Assembly (NCBI GenBank): GCA_012512505.1
Contig: JAAZEB010000123.1
Location: forward strand, 1 to 35,535
Origin: Armatimonadota bacterium
GTDB lineage: Bacteria; Armatimonadota; JAAZEB01
Direction: 5' to 3'
DNA: 35,535 nt
Position 1 is the stretch's first letter, and every line of letters begins with the position of its first letter. Shown in pieces: positions 16,779 through 25,962 of this stretch. Position numbers and translations under genes: made by a program. A model generated the notes under the pieces. That model was not told the DNA's origin, made no database searches, and worked only from the letters and a program-made list of their open reading frames with translations.

Positions 16779-17693
16779 ATGCTCTCGGCGACATCCACCA
16801 CCAGAGTCTGCCACACGGAGGCCGAGCCGTTTCACGCTGCCGCGCTCTTCACCACGGCACTGGCGCCGCGAAACCACGTCGGGGTCGTCTGGGCGGCAGA
16901 GCGACGCTCGCTGCTTGCCCGGCTGTGGCCGGGGGCGGCTGGCGCGCCCGCGGAGGCTCCTTATCCCGGCGACGGACCGCCCGTCTTCCTCTCCGGCTGC
17001 AACCGCGGCGGTACGTCGATCCTGTCTCTCCTCCTTGGCCAACACCCGGAGCTGCACAACATCGGGCGCGGTCGTCACCACGAGGGGCAGTGGATCTGGA
17101 ACAAACGCTTCTACGACTGGAGCCACCACCGCTGGGCGGTGGAGCCGTGGGTGCGGCGCATGCGCAAGACCAGCGACGATGCCACCCCAAGACTGGTCGC
17201 CTACTTCCGGCGCGCCTTCGCGGCGGCTTGCCCCAGCGGCCGCCTGCTCGAAAAGACGCCCGCCAACGCCGTCCGCATTCCGTTCATCGACCGCCTCTAC
17301 CCCGACTGCTACGTCATCCACGTCCTGCGCGACGGCCGGCACACGGCCGCCTCGCTGATCGCCCGCGGGGTGAAGATGCCATATGCCCCCCAACAGTGGG
17401 TGGGGGTTCACTCCATCGCCCTGCCGGACCTGGAGCGCCTTGGCCCCGCGCGGGGCCTCCTGGTGCGCTATGAGGAGCTGCTCGCCTCGCCGCTGGAGCT
17501 ACTCCTGCGCATTTGCCGCCACTGCGGGCTGGATGAGGGTCCCGCCGCGCGCGAGGCGCTCGCCACCGCCATCGAGCGCCACCTGGAGGTGCCTTGCGAT
17601 CGTTGGGGCGCCCTCTCCTCGACGGAGCGCCAGCGCATCCTGGCAATCATCGGCGATCTGCAGCAGGCGCTGGGCTACCCCGTCGAGGAGTGA
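16779..17693 (+). CDS. PAPS-dependent sulfotransferase family protein
   Basis: 304 aa. The PAPS 5'-phosphosulfate loop is FLSGCNRGGTSIL (residues ~70-82), which fits the usual G-x-x-R-S/G-G-T motif. The 3'-phosphate site is VIHVLRDGRHTAASL. No signal peptide or membrane segment is evident; it should transfer sulfate in the cytoplasm to a carbohydrate or other small acceptor. The ATG at 16779 is used because longer in-frame extensions run into the divergent lyase gene and past the promoter at 16737-16766. It lies among polysaccharide genes, so a glycan acceptor is plausible. It is convergent with the DUF4838 gene, with repeat units between. Confidence 0.88.
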   Translation: MLSATSTTRVCHTEAEPFHAAALFTTALAPRNHVGVVWAAERRSLLARLWPGAAGAPAEAPYPGDGPPVFLSGCNRGGTSILSLLLGQHPELHNIGRGRHHEGQWIWNKRFYDWSHHRWAVEPWVRRMRKTSDDATPRLVAYFRRAFAAACPSGRLLEKTPANAVRIPFIDRLYPDCYVIHVLRDGRHTAASLIARGVKMPYAPQQWVGVHSIALPDLERLGPARGLLVRYEELLASPLELLLRICRHCGLDEGPAAREALATAIERHLEVPCDRWGALSSTERQRILAIIGDLQQALGYPVEE

Positions 17694-17718
17694 GCGCCGG
17701 AAAGCCCGGTTACTGGCC

Positions 17719-17839
17719 GGAGTGCCCGAGCCATCGGGCTTCACACTATGGGATGCCGCATCGCTGCGGCACTCCGTTGCTCTCCCCCGGGCGGTTGCCG
17801 GAGTGCCCGAGCAATCGGGCCTTCTAGCCGCGGCGCTCC
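17719..17839 (+). repeat. Two units of the ~80-bp palindromic repeat
   Basis: Units begin at 17719 and 17800 (81 bp apart). The second is short and ends GGCGCTCC, like the closing unit of the larger array. They fill the gap between two convergent genes, a place where hairpins could serve as a two-way terminator or stabilise the 3' ends of both transcripts. Confidence 0.85.
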
Positions 17840-17857
17840 ACCTCTCCGGATAGGCTC

Positions 17858-20219
17858 TTACTCCTTCAGGCTAAAGAGCACCTGGCCAAAGGTGTCGAAC
17901 TCGCGCATGTTGTAGACCAGGCCCACCAGGAAGTAGCGCCGCTGCGGGTCGTACTCTTTCAGCGTCAGGGTGTAAACGCTGCGGGTGTCGCCGCCGCCGG
18001 TGAAGCCCTCGTGCTCGTCTAGCGCCAGCGGCGTCAGCTCGGCCGGCGTCTCCTCAGCCGCGGTCGAGCTGTAGAGGCCGGTGCTCAGGGTAGAGAGGCC
18101 GTCGGCGCCATCCAGGTAGTCCCACACCACCTCGTAGGTGCCGGCGCCCTTCACCCGCTCCGTCACCTCGATGACGATCCGGCGCGGCTTCTCTTTGCTG
18201 GAGGGCACGATGTCGGCGGTAGTCCAGCGCCAAACGCCGCGGCGCTCGTATTCGGCGCGTTCCTTGTCGGAGCCGCGCGCCAGTGGCGGCTCTGCCCCGC
18301 CCACCTCGCGGGCAATGGCCAGCAGCGTGTTGCGCGCCGAGCGGTAGCCCCGGTAGTCGTCGCCCATCACGTCCAGCGTTAGCGCCTGTCCCACGGCGTC
18401 CACCACCTGCTGCTTCGCCTCCGGGGTGGGATCGGCCTGGGCGAGCCGCACCAGCCGGGCGATGTCAAACACCGTCTGCAGGTAGTGCGCGTCTGCCTCC
18501 AGCTTCGCCACGCGCTGCTGCACCCACGCCTCCGCGTTGGCCGCGCGCTTCCGCCAGCGGCGCCAGGATCCGTTCGATCGCCGCGGCCACCTGCGCCCGC
18601 GATTCCTCGTCTTTCGCCACGTCGTAGTGCGGGAACCCAAACCCGAAGAGGACCTCCTCGCCGGTGGCGCCCTGCACCAGCTTCAGATCGAACAGGGCGC
18701 GGCAGGCTGCCGCGTGCGCCTGCATCGCCTTGGCCGCCGGGCCATAGAGGGAGGCGTAGTACTCCTCTGCTACCTGGCGCGGGGTGATCGCCGGGTCCCA
18801 GGCGGCACGCGCGTAGGCATACAGGTGTGGCGCCTGCGACCACCAACTCTCCGGGTTGGTAAGCAGCACGAAGTGGCCGGCCAAGCCCATCTTGTGGTAG
18901 GTGCGCAGGTCGGTCACCACCACATCCTCCAGCGGGTTGTAGAGGAAGCGCTTGATGCAGTCGTCACCGTAGTAGGAGAAGAGGGTGACCTCCTTCGCCA
19001 GGGCGATCCACTGGGCCAGCTCCTCGCGACAGCGGCGGTTCTCGTTGCGCTCCTCGGTGATCGGGTGGAACTGGCTGCGCGACCAGTACTCGCAGTAGGT
19101 GGGCACCAGTTGGGGCAGCGGGCGCACCTCTTTCGGCGGCACGGTGTAGTGGATGTAGGAGAGAAACTCGCACTTCATCTGCGGCAGCTTCTCCGCCACA
19201 CCCCGCGCCAGCGCGTTGGTATAGTTGAGGATCACATCGGTGACGTGGCCGGCCTGGCACCGCTCGCACTCGCAGAAGCCGTACCCGTCCGAGGGCCACA
19301 GCCCCACCATCGTGATCTCGGGACGCGTTTGCAGGTAGGTGACGATGTTCTCCACGTACTGCGGCACGGAGTCCAGGTTGGCGTAGCAGAGCTGGGTGTG
19401 TGGCGTGCGCTCTCCCTTCACCAGGGCGAAGTACTCCGGGTGCTCCTGGAAGTACTTCTCGGCGGGGAAGAAGAACTCGCGTGAGTGCGCGCCGATGTTC
19501 GGGGAAAGCCCGCGCTTCTGCACCTCCGCCAGCACTTGCGGGCGCAGGGTTTCATAATGCCCGATGAAGAGCTGAAAGCCGTTCAGCCGGTTCTTGCCCA
19601 GCCAGTCGACAATCCGGGTGAACCACTCCGGGCTGCACTGCCCGTGGATCGCGATCCCCCGGTAGGGGAACGCCGGATTGGAGACAAAGGCGATCCCGTC
19701 CAGCTTCAGCGCGCGCTGTCGCGGCACGTACTCGCGATCCGGCTCCGGCCAGCGGCAGCCGACGTAGCGCTCCAGGAAAGTGTAGACCGCGTTCAACGCC
19801 CCGCGCGGGCCCTTCCCCAGCAAGATCACGTTGCGGCCGTCGCCCCGCAGGGCAACGCCATCCTCGCGCAGCGCATCCGCCTTGCCCCGAGCCCAGGCCG
19901 CCGGCACCGGGGCCAGGCGCTCCGCCTCGGCCGTGCCAACCCAGAAGACCGGCCGGGCATCGCCGCGTGGCGCTCCCTCGCGCACTTGCACTTGCCAACC
20001 CAGCGAAAGCTGCAGGCAGCGGCCCAACTCCTCCGCCGCGAAACGCTCAATGGGAGTGGGAGCCGCCGGCAACACCACCTGCACCACGCGGGGACGCGCA
20101 CCCGGATCCCCAACTGCCTGCGCGCCCGCCGGTGACGAAACGGCAGCGCACAGCACCCCGGCCAGGGCCATTCCTCCCGCCCTGCCGCTCATCGCCCGAT
20201 CCGTGCCACCACCTCGCAT
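17858..20219 (-). pseudogene. DUF4838 / GH67-N-like exported protein with a frameshift
   Basis: The gene starts at 20219 (GGAGGAGG 6 nt upstream of ATG), with a signal peptide ending near SSPAGAQA. The N-terminal part resembles the small domain before GH67 and DUF4838 proteins (PTPIERFAAEELGRCLQ); the DUF4838 body follows (GIAIHGQCSPEWFTRIVDWLGKN, DGYGFCECERCQAGH). After ILAPLAEARG, near 18550, the frame becomes nonsense and stops at 18465. The natural continuation (RKRAANAEAWVQQRVAKLEA) is in another frame and runs to a stop at 17858 with good coding character (a beta-rich C-terminal domain). A one-base change in the GC run around 18545-18560 would join them into ~786 aa. It may be a real mutation, a sequencing error, or rarely programmed frameshifting. 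Intact, it would be an extracellular carbohydrate-active protein. Confidence 0.8.
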
Positions 20220-20357
20220 GCTATGCCTCCTCCAAGCCCGGCCGCCTCAACCGACCGGTCAGGAAACTGGTTCGGCCCGGAAGCACCGGTGTCCTGTGGT
20301 GGTCAGCAGGAGACCGGGGGCCGCCGGCGTAAGTGGATGGGCAGGAGGAGCACCCCG

Positions 20358-21293
20358 ATGCATGACCCTGGCCCGGCGGGCGCTGGCGCCCAACGGCTGC
20401 GCTTTCTGCTTACCGTGGACGACCCCGGTGGCCTGATCCGCGATCTGGCTGCCTGGCACCGGGTCCAGCAGTTCCTCGCCGCCGAGGAAGTGCCCGCCAC
20501 CTTCTTCGTCGTGCCCCGCGGCGACGAGGGCGCCTGGCGGCTGGATCGTGACCCGGAGTGGCTGGCCGCCGTGCGTGACGCCGAGGCCCGCGGTCACGAC
20601 TGCCAGCTCCACGGGCTCGATCACCAGGGCCCTGAGTTCGGGCCGTTCGTGCGCTGCATCTACGCTCTGGGCGGCCCCAGCTACGAGGCGCAGATGGAGG
20701 CCGACGCCCGGCAGTTCGGTCACCTCTGGCGGCGAGACGCATTCGTCGCCAAGCTGCAGACCGCCGTGGAGATCTTCAGCGGCGCTTTCGGCCGCGCCCC
20801 CCTCGCCTTCCGCTCCGGCGCCCTCTCGCAATGCCCCGCGCTCTACGACGCCCTGGCCGACGTCGGCATCCGCTACACCTCCAACCTGATCACCGACCCG
20901 CGCGGTTGGGCCTACATCATCGGCCAATACGACAATCCGGGCGACTGGGACCCGGCGGTGCCCCCAGCGCCCTACCACCTCACGGAGAGCGTGGTCAACC
21001 TGCCGATTATCAGCGAGTACGCCTGGGAGATCACGCCGGCCAAAGTGGAAAAGCATCTGGCGCTGGGCATTGAGGACCTCAGCCGCGTCTACCAGGCCGG
21101 TGGCGTGTTCCTGTTGGTGTGCCACGTGCAGATGGTGGGCGCCGAGGAGCCTTACTCGCGCCAGGTGTTGCACCGCCTGCTGGAGGTGGCGCGGACGCGC
21201 TACCAGGCGCAGTTCCAGACCGTCGCCGGTCTGGTCGCCGACATCGAGCGCGGCGCCGTGCCCGTCCTCGACCGCCCGGCTGACGCCAACTGA
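20358..21293 (+). CDS. Polysaccharide deacetylase family protein
   Basis: 311 aa from the ATG at 20358, chosen over earlier ATGs because GGAGGAG lies 7 nt upstream. The NodB-like barrel is shown by LLTVDDP near the N-terminus (the metal/base Asp pair) and by HDCQLHGLDH (the H-x-x-x-H metal site). No signal peptide is seen, so it may act inside the cell on a sugar intermediate or lipid-linked sugar. It is followed after 44 bp by a DegT-type aminotransferase, probably the same operon; deacetylation and transamination are both steps in amino-sugar metabolism. Confidence 0.87.
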   Translation: MHDPGPAGAGAQRLRFLLTVDDPGGLIRDLAAWHRVQQFLAAEEVPATFFVVPRGDEGAWRLDRDPEWLAAVRDAEARGHDCQLHGLDHQGPEFGPFVRCIYALGGPSYEAQMEADARQFGHLWRRDAFVAKLQTAVEIFSGAFGRAPLAFRSGALSQCPALYDALADVGIRYTSNLITDPRGWAYIIGQYDNPGDWDPAVPPAPYHLTESVVNLPIISEYAWEITPAKVEKHLALGIEDLSRVYQAGGVFLLVCHVQMVGAEEPYSRQVLHRLLEVARTRYQAQFQTVAGLVADIERGAVPVLDRPADAN

Positions 21294-21337
21294 GCGGCCG
21301 GCCCCGCGCCGGCCGCACACCGCAAGGAGGGGTTTTG

Positions 21338-22492
21338 ATGGGAGTAGACCGGTTCGACGGCAAAGAGATCGACTACCTGATCGACGTGATGCAATCTGGG
21401 AATCTGGCGGGGCGGGCCGATCGCTACCACGGCAAGCTGGAGCGGGCGTTTGCCGAGGCCTACGGCGTCAAGCACGCGATTGCCGCCAACGCGGCGATGT
21501 CGTTGCTCATCTCCGCGGTATACGCCGCCGGGGCCGGCGCCGGCGATGAGGTGATCTGCGACCCGCTGGTGCAGTTTCACGCGATCGCCGCGCTGTGGCA
21601 GAACGCGCACCCCACCTTCGCGGACGTGTGCCCCGATACCTGGTTGATGGACCCGCAGTCGGCCCGCGCCAACATCACCCCCCAGACGAAGGCAATCTGC
21701 TGTACCCACCTGTGGGGCCTGCCAGCCGAGGTGGACACCCTGCGCCAGATCGCCGACGAGCACCAGATCGTCCTGATCGAGGATTGCGCCCACGCAATGT
21801 TCCTCCCCTACCAGGGGAAGTACGCCGGCACCTGGGGCCACATCGGCGTCTTCAGCTTCTGCCAGGGCAAGCACATGACCACCGGTGATGGCGGCATCGC
21901 CCTCACCAACGACGACACCCTGGCCGAGCGCATCCGCAGCGTCACCTGCTTCGGCGAGTCGCCCCTGGAGCTGGCGACGGTCTTCCGCATGACGGAGATG
22001 CAGGCGGCCGTGGCGCTGGCGCAGCTCGAGCGGGTGAAGGGCTACATCGAGGAGTATCAGCGCGCCTACGCTCACCTGTCGGCGGCCATTGAGGGATGCG
22101 CCTGACTGCAGCCGCGGGCGATCAAACCGGGGTGCGGCAACTCGCCCTACATCTTCTCTTGCCTCTTCCGGGGCGAGGAGCACGGCATCCGCCTGGAGGC
22201 GTTCAAGCAGGCGCTGTTCGATACCGGTGAGGCGTTCAACATCGGCTTCACCCAGGTGCCGGCCTACAAGTACAAGCTGTTCCGCCAGCCGATGGCCTAC
22301 CAGAACAAGGGTTGCCCACTGCGCGGCTGCCCCTACTACCAGGGCCAGTACGAGTACCGCGACGGCCTATGCCCCAACGCGGAGGCGCTCCTGCCGCGCC
22401 TGGTGAACATCGGCTGCATGGTTGCCGAGGACGAGGCGAAGCGGCTGGCCGATGCCCTCCGCACCGCCATCGCTCGCGCCGAAGCGGGCTAG
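21338..22492 (+). pseudogene. DegT/DnrJ/EryC1 aminotransferase interrupted by an in-frame UGA
   Basis: The ATG at 21338 follows AAGGAGGGG. The PLP-enzyme core is complete: EDCAHA (~residue 149) and the PLP lysine in FCQGKHMTTGDGG (K178). The frame meets TGA at 22103-22105 after residue 255, yet the same frame continues without any shift to 22492 with clear family sequence (PGCGNSPYIFSCLFRGEEHG, then CPLRGCPYY). The whole would be ~384 aa, normal for the family. The TGA is probably a CGA or TGG mutated to stop, or an assembly error; UGA-C is a leaky stop context and recoding cannot be excluded. No clear bacterial SECIS hairpin follows. Expected role: PLP-dependent transamination of a keto-sugar. 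Confidence 0.85.
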
Positions 22493-22659
22493 CGCGCAGG
22501 CCCCTGTGGTCCATAAGCCCAGGGGCAGGGCCCTCAGGGCGGAAGGCCCCTCCAACGGCAGGAATGCCCGGAGGTTGGGGCCCGATACCCAACTGGCCCG
22601 GGAATGGGCGGCGTCTCGCCTCCGTCAGGGGCGTGCCGCAGGAGAATCGCAGGAGACCG

Positions 22660-22890
22660 ATGAGCGACCTTACCCAGCTCACCGAGCAGAACAGCACGCG
22701 CATCCTCGACCTCGTCGCCGAGCTGCAGCCAGCCACGGCACAGCAGATCCGCGACGAACTGGCCCGCCGCCATCAACTGGACGTGCCCCTGGAGCAGGTG
22801 GTCCACTACCTGGAGTGGCTGCGCAGCGGCTTCCCTCGCAAGCTGGCGCACGCCGGCCCCGAGCGCTGGATCGTGGTCGACCTGGCCTGA
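22660..22890 (+). CDS. Small winged-helix-like protein
   Basis: 76 aa, start set by AGGAGA 4 nt before the ATG. The pattern TRILDLVAELQPATAQQIRDELARR followed by PLEQVVHYLEWLRSGFP looks like a helix-turn-helix with a wing, similar to small DNA-binding domains that sense by dimer contacts, but I cannot name a family. It lies 167 bp after the aminotransferase and may be a stand-alone regulator. The function is not known. Confidence 0.7.
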   Translation: MSDLTQLTEQNSTRILDLVAELQPATAQQIRDELARRHQLDVPLEQVVHYLEWLRSGFPRKLAHAGPERWIVVDLA

Positions 22891-22893
22891 GCG

Positions 22894-23018
22894 TTGGCCC
22901 CCCTAGCCCCCCGAGATCGGGGGGAACCGGTGGTTGGCCCCCCTGACCCCCCGAGATCGGGGGGAACGGTGGTTGGCCCCCCTGACCCCCCAGCCTTGGG
23001 GGGAAGGGGGGGCCAACC
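22894..23018. repeat. Three tandem ~40-bp repeats with a C/G palindrome
   Basis: Units start TTGGCCCCCCT at 22894, 22934 and 22973. The first two contain CCCCCCGAGATCGGGGGG, a perfect palindrome; the third has CCCCCCAGCCTTGGGGGG and then GGGGGGGCCAACC, complementary to the unit start. It begins 3 bp after the small winged-helix gene and could terminate its transcript. The remaining ~240 bp to the next start (23259) shows no gene; a GC hairpin (GGGCGC-ttgc-GCCC) lies near 23235. Confidence 0.8.
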
Positions 23019-23258
23019 ACCAGCACCGGCACTGACACCTCCGGGCGGCGGCGGCGTCCAATGAGAAGGGGAACGTGCGCCTCATGTCCAATAAGACAAT
23101 GAGACGTACGTTCTGCATACCGGCGGGCCGGTCAGCGGCCACTCTGCCGCGGTCTTCCCCCTTGTGGAATGGCGCGAGGCGGATCGCGCCTAGCCCTCCT
23201 CCCCACCACGTGGGTGAGGGACCCGGGGGTGAGGGCGCTTGCGCCCCGTCGTTTGAGG

Positions 23259-24551
23259 ATGATGATGAAGAGCAAAGAGACCCTCTCGCGAAGATCCTTT
23301 CTCCAGGCGGCCACGGCCAGCACCCTCGTTTTCGCCCTGCACGCCGAAGCCGCCGAAGAAGAGAAGCCGCAGGAGGCTGAGCCGGCTCAGCCGGTAGGGC
23401 CGCCGGTAGCGTGCGGCGTCATCGGCTGCGGCCCCCGGGGGCGTGAGCTGATGCAGGCGCTCTCCCGCGTGCCCGGCGCCCCAGTGAAGATGATCTGCGA
23501 CAACTACCCCGGCGCCTTTACCCTGGCCAAGAAGGCGGCACCAGAAGCGACCACCGTGCCGGACTACAAGCAACTCCTCGACAACAAGGAGATTGCCGCC
23601 GTGTTCGTCGCCACGCCCTCGCACCTGCACCGGCAGATCGTGCTGGACGCCCTCCAGGCCGGCAAGCACGTCTACTGCGAGGCGCCGCTGGCGCACACCG
23701 TCGACGAGGCTACCGCGATTGCCAAGGCGGCCAAGGACGCCAAGACCACCTTCCAGGCGGGCCTGCAGGGGCGGTGCAACCCGCTTTACCAGCACGCGCT
23801 GAAGTTCCTGGGAATCGGCGCCCTGGGCCAGCTCGCGCAGATGCGCGCCCAGTGGCACCGCAAGGAGAGCTGGCGCCGGGTGGGCGCCAACGCCGAGCGC
23901 GAGCGTGCCCTCAACTGGCGCCTCTACAAGGCCTCCTCCGCTGGCCTCATGGGCGAGGTCGGCATCCATCAGGTGGATACCATTAGCTGGGGACTGAAGG
24001 CTATCCCCGAGGCGGTGCAGGGCTTCGGCGGGATCTACCAGTGGAAGGATGACCGCGAGGTAGCCGATACGGTGCAGTGTGTCTTCGACTACCCCGGTGG
24101 CGTGCGCCTCCTCTACGATGCTACCCTGGCCAACTCCTTTGGCGGTGCCTACGAGCTGTACATGGGCTCCGACGGCGCCATCTACCTCATGCAGGAGCGC
24201 GGCTGGATGATCAAGGAGTCGGATGCCCCCCAGATCGGCTGGGAGGTCTACGCCTACAAAGAGCAGGTGGGCGTTCCCGGCGCCACCCAGACCGGCATCG
24301 GCCTGATCGCCGACGCCACCAAACTGCTCGCTCAGGGCCGCGAGCCCAAAGACGTGGGCCCCGGCGGTGAGAAGGGCAAAGACGCCCTCTACTACGCCGT
24401 GGAGAGCTTCATTCAGTGCGCCCGCGAGGGCAAGCCTTCGGAGTGCGGCGCGGCCGAGGGCCTGCAGGCCACCGTCGTCGCCATCAAGGCGAATGAGGCG
24501 ATTACCACCGGCCAGAAGATTACCTTCCAGCCGGAGTGGTTCGCCCTCTGA
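23259..24551 (+). CDS. Tat-exported Gfo/Idh/MocA oxidoreductase (copy 1)
   Basis: 430 aa from the first of three consecutive ATGs (23259, 23262, 23265); GAGG at 23255-23258 would best suit the third. The N-terminus is a twin-arginine signal (SRRSFLQAATASTLVFALHAEA). The Rossmann loop follows (CGVIGCGPRGRE), as does the family strand VFVATPSHLHRQIVLDALQAGKHVYCEAPL; here the usual EKP is EAP, so the conserved lysine is missing. A Tat signal fits export of a folded enzyme with its bound nucleotide. The next gene starts 27 bp downstream and is of the same family: likely one operon and possibly one complex. Confidence 0.93.
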   Translation: MMMKSKETLSRRSFLQAATASTLVFALHAEAAEEEKPQEAEPAQPVGPPVACGVIGCGPRGRELMQALSRVPGAPVKMICDNYPGAFTLAKKAAPEATTVPDYKQLLDNKEIAAVFVATPSHLHRQIVLDALQAGKHVYCEAPLAHTVDEATAIAKAAKDAKTTFQAGLQGRCNPLYQHALKFLGIGALGQLAQMRAQWHRKESWRRVGANAERERALNWRLYKASSAGLMGEVGIHQVDTISWGLKAIPEAVQGFGGIYQWKDDREVADTVQCVFDYPGGVRLLYDATLANSFGGAYELYMGSDGAIYLMQERGWMIKESDAPQIGWEVYAYKEQVGVPGATQTGIGLIADATKLLAQGREPKDVGPGGEKGKDALYYAVESFIQCAREGKPSECGAAEGLQATVVAIKANEAITTGQKITFQPEWFAL

Positions 24552-24578
24552 GCGTCGCCCCCACGAGGAGGAGATCCG

Positions 24579-25934
24579 ATGAAGGATGACAAGCACCCGG
24601 AGCCCGCGCGCTCCACTCGCCGCGACTTCCTGAAGACCGCCGGCGCGGCTACCGCCGGCGTGTTGATGACCGATTGGGCGCGCAGCCGCTCCTTCGCCAT
24701 CGCCGCCCCGCGCGTGATCGGCGCCAACGACCGCATCGGCTTCGGTGTGATCGGCTGTGGCGGCATGGGGATGCAGCACATCCGCAGCTTGATGGGCCAC
24801 GCCGAGCAGTCGAACATCCGCATTACTGCCGTCTGCGACATCTACGAGCCCCGCAAGGAAGCGGCCAAGGCGCTCACCGGCGCGACCCTCTACCACGAAT
24901 ACCAGAAGCTGATTGCCGACCCGGCGGTCGATGCCGTGCTGATCGCCACCCCGGAGCACTGGCACGCCCAGATGGCGCTCGACGCGATGGAGGCGGGCAA
25001 GGACGTCTACCTCGAAAAGCCGATGACCCGCTACCTGGATGAGGCTACCAAAGTGCTGGAGATGGCCAAGAAGAGCGGGCGCATCCTGCAGGTTGGCTCG
25101 CAGCTTTGCAGCCACGCCAAGTGGCGCCGCGCCAAGGAGCTGATCCGCGAGATCGGCAAGCCGCTCTGGAGCCAAACCAGCTACTGCCGCAACACCCCCG
25201 AGGGCGAGTGGAACTACCCGATTGAAGACGCCAAGGTGGGACCCGGCGGCAACCTCGATTGGCAAGCGTTCCTGGGACCAGCCAAGAAGGTGCCCTATGA
25301 CCCGCAGCGCTTCTTCCGCTGGCGGAAATACTGGGACTACTCCTCCGGCATCGCCGGCGACCTGTATCCCCACCGCATTTACCCGCTGATGATCGTCCTC
25401 GGCGCCGAGCTGCCCGTGCGCGTTGCCTCCACCGGTGGCCTCTACATCCAGAAGATGCGCGAGCCGAACTCCACCGGCGGCTGCTACCAGCCCGAGGATT
25501 GGACCAAGGAGCTGCCCGCGGGCCTGATCCCGGATCGCGACGTGCCGGATACGGTCCACATGCTGGCCGACTTCCCCAGCGGGCACACCCTGCTGGTGGC
25601 CGGCTGCACGGCGAACGAGCAGGGCTTGCCCACCATGGTGCGCGGCCACCGGGCAAGCATGTTCGTCTCCCACGAGAACAACGAGATCATCATCCGCCCC
25701 GAGCGCCCCTACGCTGAGGAGCTGGAAGAGATCCGCGAGCGCGTGGAGGGCGCCGACGGCATCAACGACCACGAGATCAACTTCATCGAGTGCATGCGCA
25801 CTCGCAAGGAGCCGACCTGCGGTCCGGACCTGGCCTACGCCGGGATGGTCACCGTCGCTCTCGCCGAGATCTCCTTCCGCGAGAACAAGATGGCGCGCTT
25901 CGATCCGCAGAAGAAGACAATCATTCGCGGCTAA
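24579..25934 (+). CDS. Tat-exported Gfo/Idh/MocA oxidoreductase (copy 2)
   Basis: 451 aa; GAGGAGGAG precedes the ATG. The twin-arginine signal is STRRDFLKTAGAATAGVL. The nucleotide loop is FGVIGCGGMGMQH and the catalytic motif is intact (DVYLEKPMTRYLDEATKVL). It belongs to the long Gfo/Idh subgroup typical of exported bacterial enzymes with the C-terminal extension that ends MARFDPQKKTIIRG. With copy 1, whose EKP lysine is replaced, it may form a pair in which only this subunit is catalytic; that is inference. A strong hairpin follows at 25963-25995. Confidence 0.94.
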   Translation: MKDDKHPEPARSTRRDFLKTAGAATAGVLMTDWARSRSFAIAAPRVIGANDRIGFGVIGCGGMGMQHIRSLMGHAEQSNIRITAVCDIYEPRKEAAKALTGATLYHEYQKLIADPAVDAVLIATPEHWHAQMALDAMEAGKDVYLEKPMTRYLDEATKVLEMAKKSGRILQVGSQLCSHAKWRRAKELIREIGKPLWSQTSYCRNTPEGEWNYPIEDAKVGPGGNLDWQAFLGPAKKVPYDPQRFFRWRKYWDYSSGIAGDLYPHRIYPLMIVLGAELPVRVASTGGLYIQKMREPNSTGGCYQPEDWTKELPAGLIPDRDVPDTVHMLADFPSGHTLLVAGCTANEQGLPTMVRGHRASMFVSHENNEIIIRPERPYAEELEEIRERVEGADGINDHEINFIECMRTRKEPTCGPDLAYAGMVTVALAEISFRENKMARFDPQKKTIIRG

Positions 25935-25962
25935 CGACCGGTCAACAAACAAGCAGGACCTC

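Noticed and set aside
22103-22150. Selenocysteine codon with SECIS
   Set aside because: Only a short CCGC/GCGG pair follows the UGA; the GGUC-type apical loop and spacing of a bacterial SECIS are not seen, and DegT enzymes are not known selenoproteins.
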